From: Bacteroidia bacterium
GTDB lineage: Bacteria; Bacteroidota; Bacteroidia; Flavobacteriales; Flavobacteriaceae
Assembly: GCA_030427985.1 (NCBI GenBank)
Contig: JAUIBH010000024.1
Coordinates: 1 to 44,229, forward strand
Length of the DNA: 44,229 nucleotides
Reading direction: 5' to 3'
In this document: one piece after another, positions 1-6,752 of the stretch
How positions within the stretch are numbered: the stretch's first letter is position 1
Layout: every line of letters starts with the position of its first letter
The notes under the pieces: generated by a model
The model's database searches: none
Told to the model about the DNA's origin: nothing
What the model saw: the letters and a program-made list of their open reading frames with translations, nothing else
Program-made: the position numbers and the translations under genes

Positions 1-2
1 GT

Positions 3-107
3 TTTGACTCAGTGGAAAAGGGGTTAAAGGCAGCTTTGGCCGAAGCGGACAGCAATGATTTTATCTATGTTGGCGGCAGTACGTTCGTGGTGGCAGAAAT
101 AGTGTAA
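3..107 (+). CDS. folC: folylpolyglutamate synthase/dihydrofolate synthase, C-terminal end (partial)
   Basis: Only the last 34 codons are in the window; the gene enters from the left edge. The readable tail ends in a Gly-Gly-Ser-x-Phe-Val-Val-Ala-Glu stretch, which matches the usual C-terminus of FolC/Mur-ligase type folate enzymes. FolC adds glutamate to dihydropteroate and folates in the cytoplasm. The call rests on this short tail alone, so other Mur-ligase relatives remain possible. Confidence 0.6.
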   Translation, partial: FDSVEKGLKAALAEADSNDFIYVGGSTFVVAEIV

Positions 108-127
108 TTTTTTTCGAATTATTCTTT

Positions 128-156
128 TTTGTATCAGAAAAATGATGCTATATTTG
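128..156 (+). promoter_or_regulatory. promoter of tRNA-Val(TAC)
   Basis: TTTG at 128-131 and TATATTTG at 149-156 are separated by 17 nt. This matches the Bacteroidota -33 (TTTG) and -7 (TAnnTTTG) consensus. The -7 box ends 25 nt before the tRNA 5' end. Confidence 0.7.
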
Positions 157-181
157 CACTCCTATTTGAGAAAATGGAATA

Positions 182-256
182 GGGCTCTTAGCTCAGTTGG
201 TTCAGAGCACCTGCCTTACAAGCAGGGGGTCGCTGGTTCGAATCCAGCAGGGCCCA
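182..256 (+). tRNA. tRNA-Val(TAC)
   Basis: A 75-nt cloverleaf is readable. The acceptor stem GGGCTCT pairs with AGGGCCC (one G-U), followed by discriminator A. The anticodon stem CCTGC/GCAGG holds the loop CTTACAA, giving anticodon TAC (codon GTA, Val). The T arm contains GGTTCGAATCC. CCA is not encoded. A promoter lies upstream and a terminator directly downstream, so it is probably a single-gene transcript. Confidence 0.95.
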
Positions 257-260
257 CAGA

Positions 261-292
261 AATAGCCTTCGATTCTTCGAAGGCTATTTTAT
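261..292 (+). terminator. intrinsic terminator of tRNA-Val(TAC)
   Basis: A perfect 12-bp stem (261-272 with 277-288), a 4-nt loop TTCT and a following T-rich tail, starting 5 nt after the tRNA. Confidence 0.85.
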
Positions 293-407
293 TTTCTTGC
301 CTTTGGCTGATTTATACTCCAAAGCCTTGTCTCTTCTCTATCACCTTCAAAAAACCTTCTAATGTTAATTTAACGTTTATAAATTGTAAATTTATTGCGA
401 TAGGGGT

Positions 408-415
408 TATTTTTG
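408..415 (+). promoter_or_regulatory. possible -7 promoter box upstream of the small gene at 430
   Basis: TATTTTTG matches TAnnTTTG exactly. A TTG at 384-386, 21 nt upstream, could be the -33 element. It lies 14 nt before a GTG start. The sequence is AT-rich, so a chance match is possible. Confidence 0.35.
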
Positions 416-429
416 TAAAAAAGAATACG

Positions 430-738
430 GTGAAAATCAATTGGAAATCAACAGAAGATATCAATCAGCAAAACTCCTTGCATCTTTTAAATTTAGAGTA
501 TGCCGTGGAACTTCAGGTGATTCTAATTTTGATTAAGGAAGCTGAGCATTTGATGGAATATCGTTCCTTAATAACTGTTGAAGTCGATCCCAATGATGGT
601 GGGGTATCCATAAATGACGAAACACCTGAACCCCTGTTTTCAATTCTCCATAGAAATTTCCATGGGTTTGATTCCAAGCTTGAAAGGAGTTTATCGCTCC
701 ATCAAAAAGCCATACAACCCTCTTTTGTCTCTATTTAA
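430..738 (+). CDS. hypothetical small protein (doubtful)
   Basis: An open frame extends back through the tRNA and terminator, so an upstream ATG cannot be the real start. A GTG at 430 follows a -7-like box and gives a 102-residue product. The product is soluble and mildly acidic in its second half (a VEVDPNDGG segment), with no signal peptide or membrane segment. No family was recognised. Codon use looks compatible with the neighbours, and queD starts 95 nt downstream behind its own promoter. It may instead be an untranslated or decayed stretch. If it is not a gene, 293-833 holds nothing else recognisable apart from the queD promoter. Confidence 0.35.
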   Translation: MKINWKSTEDINQQNSLHLLNLEYAVELQVILILIKEAEHLMEYRSLITVEVDPNDGGVSINDETPEPLFSILHRNFHGFDSKLERSLSLHQKAIQPSFVSI

Positions 739-809
739 GGAATAACTTTTTCAATGTTGGTAAAGACAGAATAAGTGTCAAATTTTTCGTACCATCCTTT
801 TGTAAAAAG

Positions 810-817
810 TATCTTTG
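810..817 (+). promoter_or_regulatory. -7 promoter box of queD
   Basis: TATCTTTG is an exact TAnnTTTG match, ending 16 nt before the queD ATG. A T-rich run at 783-787 lies at the expected -33 distance, without a clear TTTG. Confidence 0.6.
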
Positions 818-833
818 CAGAAAGTTTGCAATA

Positions 834-1244
834 ATGATTGTCACCATTTGCAGAAAAGCCCATTTTAATGCAGCCCATCGGCTTCACAATCCCAATTGGA
901 GCCAAGAAAAAAATATAGCTGTTTTTGGAAAATGTAATAGTCCCAATTATCATGGGCACAATTTTGACCTAGAGGTCAGGATTAGGGGAGAGGTAGATCC
1001 CAATACCGGTTTTGTGATGGATTTGGCTGTGCTGGGAACCTTGATCAAGGACGAGATTGAAGAACGTTTTGACCATAAAAATTTGAATGAAGACTGTCCG
1101 GAATTCGAGGGCATTTTCCCAACCACGGAATATTTTGTTAAAGTCATTTACGACATTCTAAAACCCAAGTTGGAAAAAGAACAATTACTGCACATTACCC
1201 TTCACGAGACACAAAAGAATTCCGCAGAATATGGAGATTGGTGA
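834..1244 (+). CDS. queD: 6-carboxytetrahydropterin synthase / 6-pyruvoyltetrahydropterin synthase family (QueD-like)
   Basis: The 136-residue protein has the complete PTPS/QueD signature. Zinc-ligand histidines are H15 (AAHRL) and H40/H42 (YHGH). A catalytic Cys34 lies in FGKCNSPN, the FDHKNLN stretch sits mid-protein, and the conserved C-terminal LHETQKN carries the catalytic Glu125. QueD converts 7,8-dihydroneopterin triphosphate to 6-carboxytetrahydropterin for queuosine and other deazapurines; close relatives act in other pterin routes, so the exact product is inferred. The ATG at 834 is placed by the -7 box at 810-817. The gene stands alone. Its last 87 bp recur at 9819-9905, upstream of a second tRNA-Val, with only synonymous changes. 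Confidence 0.85.
   Translation: MIVTICRKAHFNAAHRLHNPNWSQEKNIAVFGKCNSPNYHGHNFDLEVRIRGEVDPNTGFVMDLAVLGTLIKDEIEERFDHKNLNEDCPEFEGIFPTTEYFVKVIYDILKPKLEKEQLLHITLHETQKNSAEYGDW
1158..1244 (+). repeat. queD 3'-end direct repeat, left copy
   Basis: These 87 bp align without gaps to 9819-9905. By eye 80 of 87 bases are identical. The differences are AAA/AAG, TTG/CTT (2), CAC/CAT, CTT/CTA, GAG/GAA and TGA/TAA, so the 28 encoded residues are unchanged. The two copies are 8,661 bp apart in the same orientation and bracket the HTH/SusCD block. Confidence 0.9.
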
Positions 1245-1285
1245 AAATCAAAGCGTATTTTATGGGTTTAAGCTTCTATCAATAA

Positions 1286-1423
1286 CTATTGATTGAAGAC
1301 CATAAAATTCCGACTTACTTTATAATTCATCAATTTGTTAAGGACATTCGTCAATTGATACACCTTAGAGCTGTGGTTAGTCATTATTCTATCGTTACCT
1401 ATAATAAGGTTTTGAAAAGATAA
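1286..1423 (+). pseudogene. possible decayed 5' part of the HTH regulator (copy 1)
   Basis: An open frame of 45 codons, in the same frame as the HTH gene at 1436, ends at a TAA (1421-1423) four codons before that gene's ATG. Its translation ends VVSHYSIVTYNKVLKR. The equivalent stretch before the second HTH gene ends VPGHYYTVFHNKVLKG before the same TAA. This suggests a once longer regulator cut by a stop before the module was duplicated. No domain was recognised, and it could be non-coding leader. Confidence 0.35.
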
Positions 1424-1435
1424 TGGCTGACTCCC

Positions 1436-1897
1436 ATGAAAGAGATATTTCAATTTTTTTTGCCAAATCGTAGCATTCGGTTTTCCGAGGACGAAAATAC
1501 CTCTGTCGAGAAGTATGAGAAATCGGGGCTGACTATGGAGGAGGCATTGAGAATCAAGGAAAAGGTGGAAATAGTCCTTAAGAGAGACAAATTATACAGG
1601 AACAGCACCTTGGGTCTTAACGACCTATCGTATCATATTGAAGAGGACAGGTACAAGGTCTCCCAAGTCCTAAATGAATACTTGCAGAAAAATTTTTATG
1701 GGTTATTGAATCACTACAGAATAGAGGAGGCAAAAGAATTGCTTTTGATCCAACCGCCATTGAATGTAAAGGCAATAATGTATGAAGTTGGATTTAATAA
1801 TAAAACCAGCTTTTACAGTGCCTTTAAAAAAGAAACAGGGTTACGTCCAAGTGACTATAGGGGTATGAACATTCCTTTCATAAATTTTATTGGATAG
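1436..1897 (+). CDS. AraC-family HTH-only transcriptional regulator (copy 1)
   Basis: The 153-residue protein carries an AraC-type double helix-turn-helix at about 57-143, including LSYHI...SQVLNEYLQKNFYGLLNHYRIEEAKELL and the second-helix signature MYEVGFNNKTSFYSAFKKETGLRPSDYR split across it. No sensor domain, signal peptide or membrane segment is present; in many Bacteroidota this HTH is the C-terminus of a larger membrane or two-component regulator. The EKYEKSGLT linker before the HTH is typical of those larger proteins, so this may be a stand-alone DNA-binding remnant. It is tandemly duplicated at 2648 (14 differences over the first 143 residues, then different tails). Its likely target is the nearby susC promoter region, by position only. 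Confidence 0.75.
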   Translation: MKEIFQFFLPNRSIRFSEDENTSVEKYEKSGLTMEEALRIKEKVEIVLKRDKLYRNSTLGLNDLSYHIEEDRYKVSQVLNEYLQKNFYGLLNHYRIEEAKELLLIQPPLNVKAIMYEVGFNNKTSFYSAFKKETGLRPSDYRGMNIPFINFIG

Positions 1898-2311
1898 GTA
1901 TCAATTTAAATTCCTACCCTCCCCTTCCAACTTAAATTTTCAACTTTTTGGAATTATGTCAAAAGTACAAGGCCCTTCTATAGTTTTTATGGAATTGTAG
2001 AAGGATATCTGAACATTTTGATTTGTAGGAAAAGTAAAAAAAGCGTTAAAAAAAGTACCTTCCGTTGGGCAATTACTCATTTATTGTCCGTCCCGTTTTA
2101 AAATAACTCATTTTGCATAATATATAATTCTTTTGTCCCTGCAATTGTTAAGGTAAGTTGGATGAAATGCATTACTGCCTTATTAAAAAGTTTTTCCACT
2201 AAGCTTTGTTTTATGTACTAAGGAGTTATTCGAATTAGCTAGCAAAACATTCTCCCGCCTGCCTTCTCTCAGTTGCGTTAACCCAAATCTACTAACAAAA
2301 CTGTTAACTCT
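1898..2311 (+). other. leader of the truncated susC copy (no gene seen)
   Basis: No credible coding frame. From about 2040 it resembles the leader of the intact susC (3210-3488). Shared blocks include GTTAAAAAAAGT, TTTTGTCCCTGCAATTGT, a GAATTAGCTA block, CAAAACATTCTCCC and CTAACAAAACTGTTAACTCT just before the ATG. The terminator-like hairpin of the second copy is degraded here. Confidence 0.6.
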
Positions 2312-2635
2312 ATGAATGCAACAAAACTGTGTGCGGCATTAGCCTATTTGCTTTTATTCATAATATGGGCATGGGCCCAAGGAAAAACAATTACGGGTAC
2401 CATAATTGATCAACACGGATTACCACTCCCAAGGAATATTGTGGTTGAAAACACTGCCAATATAACCCAATCTGACTCTAAGGGCAATTTCACAATTGGT
2501 TCCGGAATTGGCAAGGCACTCCATAAGATTATTATAAAGGATGTTCCTTACTTTTTCATCCATCAATTAATGCACTCTGGTATCGTGCCGGGCCATTATT
2601 ATACCGTTTTCCATAATAAGGTTTTGAAAGGATAA
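2312..2635 (+). pseudogene. truncated SusC/RagA-type receptor N-terminus joined to a regulator remnant
   Basis: The 107-residue frame starts with a signal peptide (ending near WAWAQ) and a carboxypeptidase-regulatory-like segment (KTITGTIIDQHGLPLP, then TQSDSKGNF). This closely matches the start of the intact SusC at 3489. After about residue 72 similarity stops, and the frame runs into a stretch matching the lead-in of the HTH gene, ending NKVLKG and TAA. It has no plug or beta-barrel, so it cannot be a transporter. The most likely reading is a susC copy broken by the tandem duplication. A short secreted product could still be made, since its leader is largely retained. Confidence 0.75.
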
Positions 2636-2647
2636 TGGCTGACTCCC

Positions 2648-3097
2648 ATGAAAGAGATATTTCAAATTTTTTTATCAAATCGTAGTATTCGATTTTCCGA
2701 GGACGAAAATGCCTCTGTGCAGAAGTATGAGAAATCCGGCCTTACTATGGAGGAGGCACTAAGGATTAAGGACAAGGTGGAAATAGCCCTTAGGATAGAC
2801 AAGTTGTACAGGAACAGCACCTTGGGGCTTAATGACCTGTCGTATCATATTCAAGAGGATAGGTACAAGGTCTCCCAAGTCCTGAATGAATACTTGCAGA
2901 AAAATTTTTATGGATTGTTGAATCATTACAGAATAGAGGAAGCAAAAGAATTGCTTTTAGCACAACCATTTTTAAGTGTAAAGGCCGTTATGTATGAAGT
3001 TGGGTTTAATAGTAAAACCAGCTTTTACAGTGCCTTTAAAAAAGAAACAGGGTTACGTCCAAGTGACTACCGGGGTATGGAAGCATATGCTTCATAA
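2648..3097 (+). CDS. AraC-family HTH-only transcriptional regulator (copy 2)
   Basis: The 149-residue protein is a paralogue of the 1436 gene with the same start, HTH positions and signature residues. The two differ at 14 positions up to about residue 143, then have unrelated tails (MEAYAS here, MNIPFINFIG there). Most changes lie outside the recognition helices, so both may bind similar sites. In the same frame a TAA at 2633-2635 lies four codons before the ATG, as in copy 1. It is followed by a hairpin with a T-run at 3234-3258 and then the intact susC, its probable target by position. The effector and the partner sensor are unknown. Confidence 0.75.
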   Translation: MKEIFQIFLSNRSIRFSEDENASVQKYEKSGLTMEEALRIKDKVEIALRIDKLYRNSTLGLNDLSYHIQEDRYKVSQVLNEYLQKNFYGLLNHYRIEEAKELLLAQPFLSVKAVMYEVGFNSKTSFYSAFKKETGLRPSDYRGMEAYAS

Positions 3098-3233
3098 TTT
3101 ATATTGAACAATACAATTCCCAATTTAATTTTCATCCGTATTTCAAATTAATTTCGATTACTCCTTTGGATTATGGAGTGTTGTTATTGGTGGGGAAATT
3201 TTAAGGATAGGTAAAAAATTGTTAAAAAAAGTG

Positions 3234-3258
3234 CTCCCCGTTGGGGAGTGATTTTTTT
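3234..3258 (+). terminator. intrinsic terminator or attenuator after the second HTH gene
   Basis: CTCCCC (3234-3239) pairs with GGGGAG (3243-3248) around loop GTT, followed by GTGA... and seven T. An A-run precedes the stem, so it could work in both directions. It lies 136 bp after the HTH stop and 230 bp before susC. Confidence 0.65.
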
Positions 3259-3325
3259 ATTGTTCGCCCCGTTTTAAAAAAACTCTTCCTATGTAATCAT
3301 GCAATTGTTTTGTCCCTGCAATTGT

Positions 3326-3358
3326 AAAGGTAAGGTGGTGAGATGCCTTACTACCTTT
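3326..3358 (+). promoter_or_regulatory. hairpin in the susC leader
   Basis: AAAGG TAAGG (3326-3335) can pair with CCTTA (3346-3350) and CCTTT (3354-3358), leaving a CTA bulge and a 10-nt loop. The equivalent position of the first leader (about 2150-2185) can form a weaker related hairpin. Role unknown. Confidence 0.35.
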
Positions 3359-3488
3359 TAAAAATAGACTTTCCATTAAGTTTTGTTTTTGTACTAAGGA
3401 TATTATTTGAATTAGCTATCAAAACATTCTCCCACCTGCCTTTCTCAGTTGCAACTAACTCAAATTTACTAACAAAACTGTTAACTCT

Positions 3489-6400
3489 ATGAAAGTAACA
3501 AAACTGTTTGGGGCATTAGCTTTTCTGGTGCTGTTCATGACATCAGCATGGTCCCAAGAAAAAACAATTACAGGTACTGTGGTTGACCAAGATGGGCTGC
3601 CTCTCCCAGGGGTCAATATTCTGGTTGAAAATACAACCAATGGTACCCAATCTGACTTTGATGGCAACTATTCGATCAGTGCAAGTCAAGGTCAAATACT
3701 TGTATTCACGTATCTGGGGCAAAGAACCGCAAGGCGTACTGTTGGTGCGCAAAATGTTATCAATGTTCAGATGGAAGAGGACACCCAGGCCCTTGAGGAA
3801 GTCGTGGTTACGGCACAAGGTATTAGACGAGAAAAGAAGGCTTTGGGGTATGCTGTAACAAATCTAGGGTCCGATAAAGTAGAAAGTAGACCGGAAGCAG
3901 ATATTGCAAGGGTTTTAAGTGGTAAGGCTGCTGGAGTCAATGTTGTAGGAACAGGTGGTTTAGCAGGGAGTGGTACCAACATCAGAATTCGTGGTAATGT
4001 CTCCATTACTGGTAATAATCAACCCTTATTTGTTGTAAATGGTGTTCCATTTAATACTGACACAAACGCAGAGAGTAATGTTACAACAGGGAACGGATCT
4101 GTGTCTGCATCAAGTAGGTTTTTAGATCTTGACCCAAATAACATTGAGGATATAAGTATCCTTAAAGGGTTGAGTGCAACAGTACTTTATGGAAACCTTG
4201 GTAGAAACGGCGTTATTTTGATCACTACAAAAACAGGGACTTCCGATTTTGTTGATAAAAAATTTGAAGTAAGTGTGAATCAATCGGTTTTTGTCAATGA
4301 GATAGCCAGTTTACCAGATTATCAAAATATTTACGGTCAAGGAGGTGACAATTCAACAAATGTTGGATACGTTGGTAACTGGGGTGGAAGATTTGATGCA
4401 GGAGAAACGGTAAGGCACCATTACAATCAACCTCAATTCGCGGAGGCATTCCCTGAGTTCCAAGGTGTTAATGTACCCTATAAGGCATTTAAAAATAATG
4501 TTCAGGATTTTTTTAGAAAAGGTCTAGGTAGGACAACTTCCATTAATGCTTCAAAAAGTACTGAAAATGTTAATTACAACATAAATTTTGGGCATACGGA
4601 TGAAAATGGATTTGTTCCAGGAAACAATATCAACCGAACCAACTTCGGATTGGGCGGTTCGGTAAAACTGAGCAATAAATTTAGAATAAATGGCTCTTTT
4701 AACTATTCGACCAGTAATTTTACTACACCTCCGGTGTCAGCTAACAATGGTACAGGGAATTTTTCAATTTTCTTTAGAACATTGTTTGTTCCAAGAAACT
4801 TTGATTTAAATGGCCTTCCATTCCAAAATCCATTAGATGGATCCAATGTTTATTACAGAACAGACCAAGAGAACCCAAGATGGTTGGTCGCTAACTCTCA
4901 GGAACAAATAAAGACCAACCGTTTTTATAATTCTATAAGTACAAGTTATGATTTTAGTGACAATGTTGCACTTACCTATAGGGTGGGTTTGGATACCTTT
5001 ACTGAAAACCAACGATTCTATGTAAACAAAGGTGGAGTTTCAAGTCTATTATCACAACAAGGGTTCTTGAAAACTACCTCTGGTATCAACACGATATGGG
5101 ATCATAGTTTGATTTTGAACATTAATGATGTTCAGCTGGCTGAAAAAATAGGACTTACAGGCACATTGGGTTTCAATGCCAATTCTGAATCTTTTGAAAA
5201 ATTTGGTCAAGTAAGTACTGGTCAAGTCGTGTTTAACTTTATAGACCATACAAATTTTGCCACTCAGAGTAATGCGGATCCTTTAGGCTCTAACCTTGAT
5301 TTTAGACAGACAGTCAACACACTTGGGCTTTATGGATCTTTAGGTTTTGACTATTCGAACTTCCTTTATCTCACTTTTGCAGGGAGGAATGACTGGTCTT
5401 CTACAGTTGAACAAGCCAATAGGTCTTTATTCTACCCAAGTGCATCAATGTCTATTGTGCCTACGTCTGCAATTCCAGATTTGAAAGGTAACTTTTTGAA
5501 CTTTCTCAAGTTTAGATTTGGATATGGGACTTCAGCAGGCTTTCCTGGACCATACAACACAAGACCAACACTGGCTTTAGGAACAGCACAATTCACTACA
5601 AGAAGTGGGGCATTGGTTAATGTAAACTCAAGTGGTGGCTTGGGTTCTGGTTTGGATGTATTTCCTAACCCTGACTTGAAACCCGAATTACACAGAGAGT
5701 TTGAAGCTGGAGTGGAAGCTAATTTTTGGGACAGCAGAATTAATCTAGAAGTCAGTGTTTATAAAAGAGATTCCAAAGATCAAATTCTTGGGAAGGTCTT
5801 GGATCCATCTACAGGGTTTGATAGAACTTCCATAAATGCTGGACAAATAAAGTCAAAAGGAATAGAAGTCGATTTAGGGTTCAATCCATTTAGAAATAGT
5901 GAAGGATTTCAGTGGAGCTCTAATTTCAATTTCACTGCTGATCAGAACGAGGTGGTTGACCTTCCCGGGGGAGATAATGTATTTATCGCTGGATTTTCCA
6001 ACTTAGGAAACTATGCTATTGAAGGACAGCCGTTAGGTGTTATTCTTGGAAGTTATGCAGTTAGGGATGATGAAGGCAATTTATTGATAAACCCGTTGGA
6101 TGGTACTATCATAGATAGTGATGCCCTAGGCTTGGATAATGAAGTTATTGGAGACCCAAATCCAGATTGGAGATTGGTAACAAGCAATACATTCTCGTTT
6201 AAAGGGTTAAGTTTATCTGCTCAAGTAGAATACACCCATGGAGGAGACTTTAGTTCCAACACCATCGGAAGCCTATTGCGTAGGGGTGTAACAACTGATA
6301 CCCAAGACAGGGAGAGGTCCTTTATTATACCGGGCGTGCTCGCAAACCCCAATACGGGTCAAGTATTACTTGATGATTCGGGAAACACAATTCCTAATAC

Positions 6401-6725
6401 CATAGAAAAAGGAGCTAATGAACTTTACTTCTTAAACTTTATTGATCCAAGTGGTCAAGGTATATACGATGGATCCGTAGTAAGACTAAGAGAGATTTCT
6501 TTGAGCTATGCCTTACCTGAAAAATTTTTGGAAAAAACACCATTTGGCTCACTTTCTTTCACATTGTTGGGGCAAAATATGTGGTACTGGGCTCCGAATG
6601 TTCCTTCAGGAACCAATTTTGATCCAGAAGTCATCAGTACGGGTGTTGGTAATGGTATGGGACTTGATTTTCAAACAACTCCTACTTCAAAGAAATATGG
6701 ATTTAGTATCAAAGCGACATTCTAA
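3489..6725 (+). CDS. SusC/RagA-family TonB-dependent outer membrane receptor
   Basis: The 1,078-residue protein has the full family architecture. A signal peptide ends near SAWSQ (about residue 23). A carboxypeptidase-regulatory-like domain follows (TITGTVVDQDGLPLPGVNI, to about residue 108), then LEEVVVTAQG leading into the plug (about 115-255, with NIRIRGN and YGNLGRNGVILITTKTG), then a large beta-barrel ending in aromatic KKYGFSIKATF, typical for outer membrane insertion. It imports an oligomeric nutrient across the outer membrane with the SusD lipoprotein, using TonB energy. The next gene, susD, starts 27 nt downstream, so they form an operon. No glycoside hydrolase, protease or other degradative enzyme lies in the operon, so the substrate cannot be inferred. 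Confidence 0.93.
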   Translation: MKVTKLFGALAFLVLFMTSAWSQEKTITGTVVDQDGLPLPGVNILVENTTNGTQSDFDGNYSISASQGQILVFTYLGQRTARRTVGAQNVINVQMEEDTQALEEVVVTAQGIRREKKALGYAVTNLGSDKVESRPEADIARVLSGKAAGVNVVGTGGLAGSGTNIRIRGNVSITGNNQPLFVVNGVPFNTDTNAESNVTTGNGSVSASSRFLDLDPNNIEDISILKGLSATVLYGNLGRNGVILITTKTGTSDFVDKKFEVSVNQSVFVNEIASLPDYQNIYGQGGDNSTNVGYVGNWGGRFDAGETVRHHYNQPQFAEAFPEFQGVNVPYKAFKNNVQDFFRKGLGRTTSINASKSTENVNYNINFGHTDENGFVPGNNINRTNFGLGGSVKLSNKFRINGSFNYSTSNFTTPPVSANNGTGNFSIFFRTLFVPRNFDLNGLPFQNPLDGSNVYYRTDQENPRWLVANSQEQIKTNRFYNSISTSYDFSDNVALTYRVGLDTFTENQRFYVNKGGVSSLLSQQGFLKTTSGINTIWDHSLILNINDVQLAEKIGLTGTLGFNANSESFEKFGQVSTGQVVFNFIDHTNFATQSNADPLGSNLDFRQTVNTLGLYGSLGFDYSNFLYLTFAGRNDWSSTVEQANRSLFYPSASMSIVPTSAIPDLKGNFLNFLKFRFGYGTSAGFPGPYNTRPTLALGTAQFTTRSGALVNVNSSGGLGSGLDVFPNPDLKPELHREFEAGVEANFWDSRINLEVSVYKRDSKDQILGKVLDPSTGFDRTSINAGQIKSKGIEVDLGFNPFRNSEGFQWSSNFNFTADQNEVVDLPGGDNVFIAGFSNLGNYAIEGQPLGVILGSYAVRDDEGNLLINPLDGTIIDSDALGLDNEVIGDPNPDWRLVTSNTFSFKGLSLSAQVEYTHGGDFSSNTIGSLLRRGVTTDTQDRERSFIIPGVLANPNTGQVLLDDSGNTIPNTIEKGANELYFLNFIDPSGQGIYDGSVVRLREISLSYALPEKFLEKTPFGSLSFTLLGQNMWYWAPNVPSGTNFDPEVISTGVGNGMGLDFQTTPTSKKYGFSIKATF

Positions 6726-6752
6726 AGAAGCAAACAAGATAAAATTAGGACA

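Larger units (their letters stand above)
1382..2530 (+). repeat. tandem module copy A: HTH regulator, leader and susC 5' end
   Basis: This stretch resembles 2594-3706 in order, orientation and sequence. Both have a conserved lead-in, an HTH gene (about 90% identical in protein), a leader of about 400 bp with shared blocks, and a susC start. The HTH starts are 1,212 bp apart and the susC starts 1,177 bp apart. Copy A's susC part is cut off after about 70 codons. Boundaries are approximate. Confidence 0.8.
3098..3488 (+). promoter_or_regulatory. long leader/regulatory region of susC (no gene seen)
   Basis: About 390 bp without a gene. It contains a terminator-like hairpin (3234-3258), a second hairpin (3326-3358) and blocks conserved with 1898-2311, down to the ATG. 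Conservation against the rest of the duplicated intergenic DNA suggests function, possibly the regulator's binding site or a 5' untranslated leader. No exact TAnnTTTG box was found close to the ATG. Confidence 0.55.
2594..3706 (+). repeat. tandem module copy B: HTH regulator, leader and susC 5' end
   Basis: Second copy of the module described at 1382-2530. Here the susC part continues into a full-length gene. Right boundary is approximate, set where protein similarity to the truncated copy fades. Confidence 0.8.

Noticed and set aside
142..429. Upstream part of the open frame running through tRNA-Val and its terminator
   Set aside because: It overlaps a well-supported tRNA and terminator; only the part from the GTG at 430 is kept as a doubtful gene.
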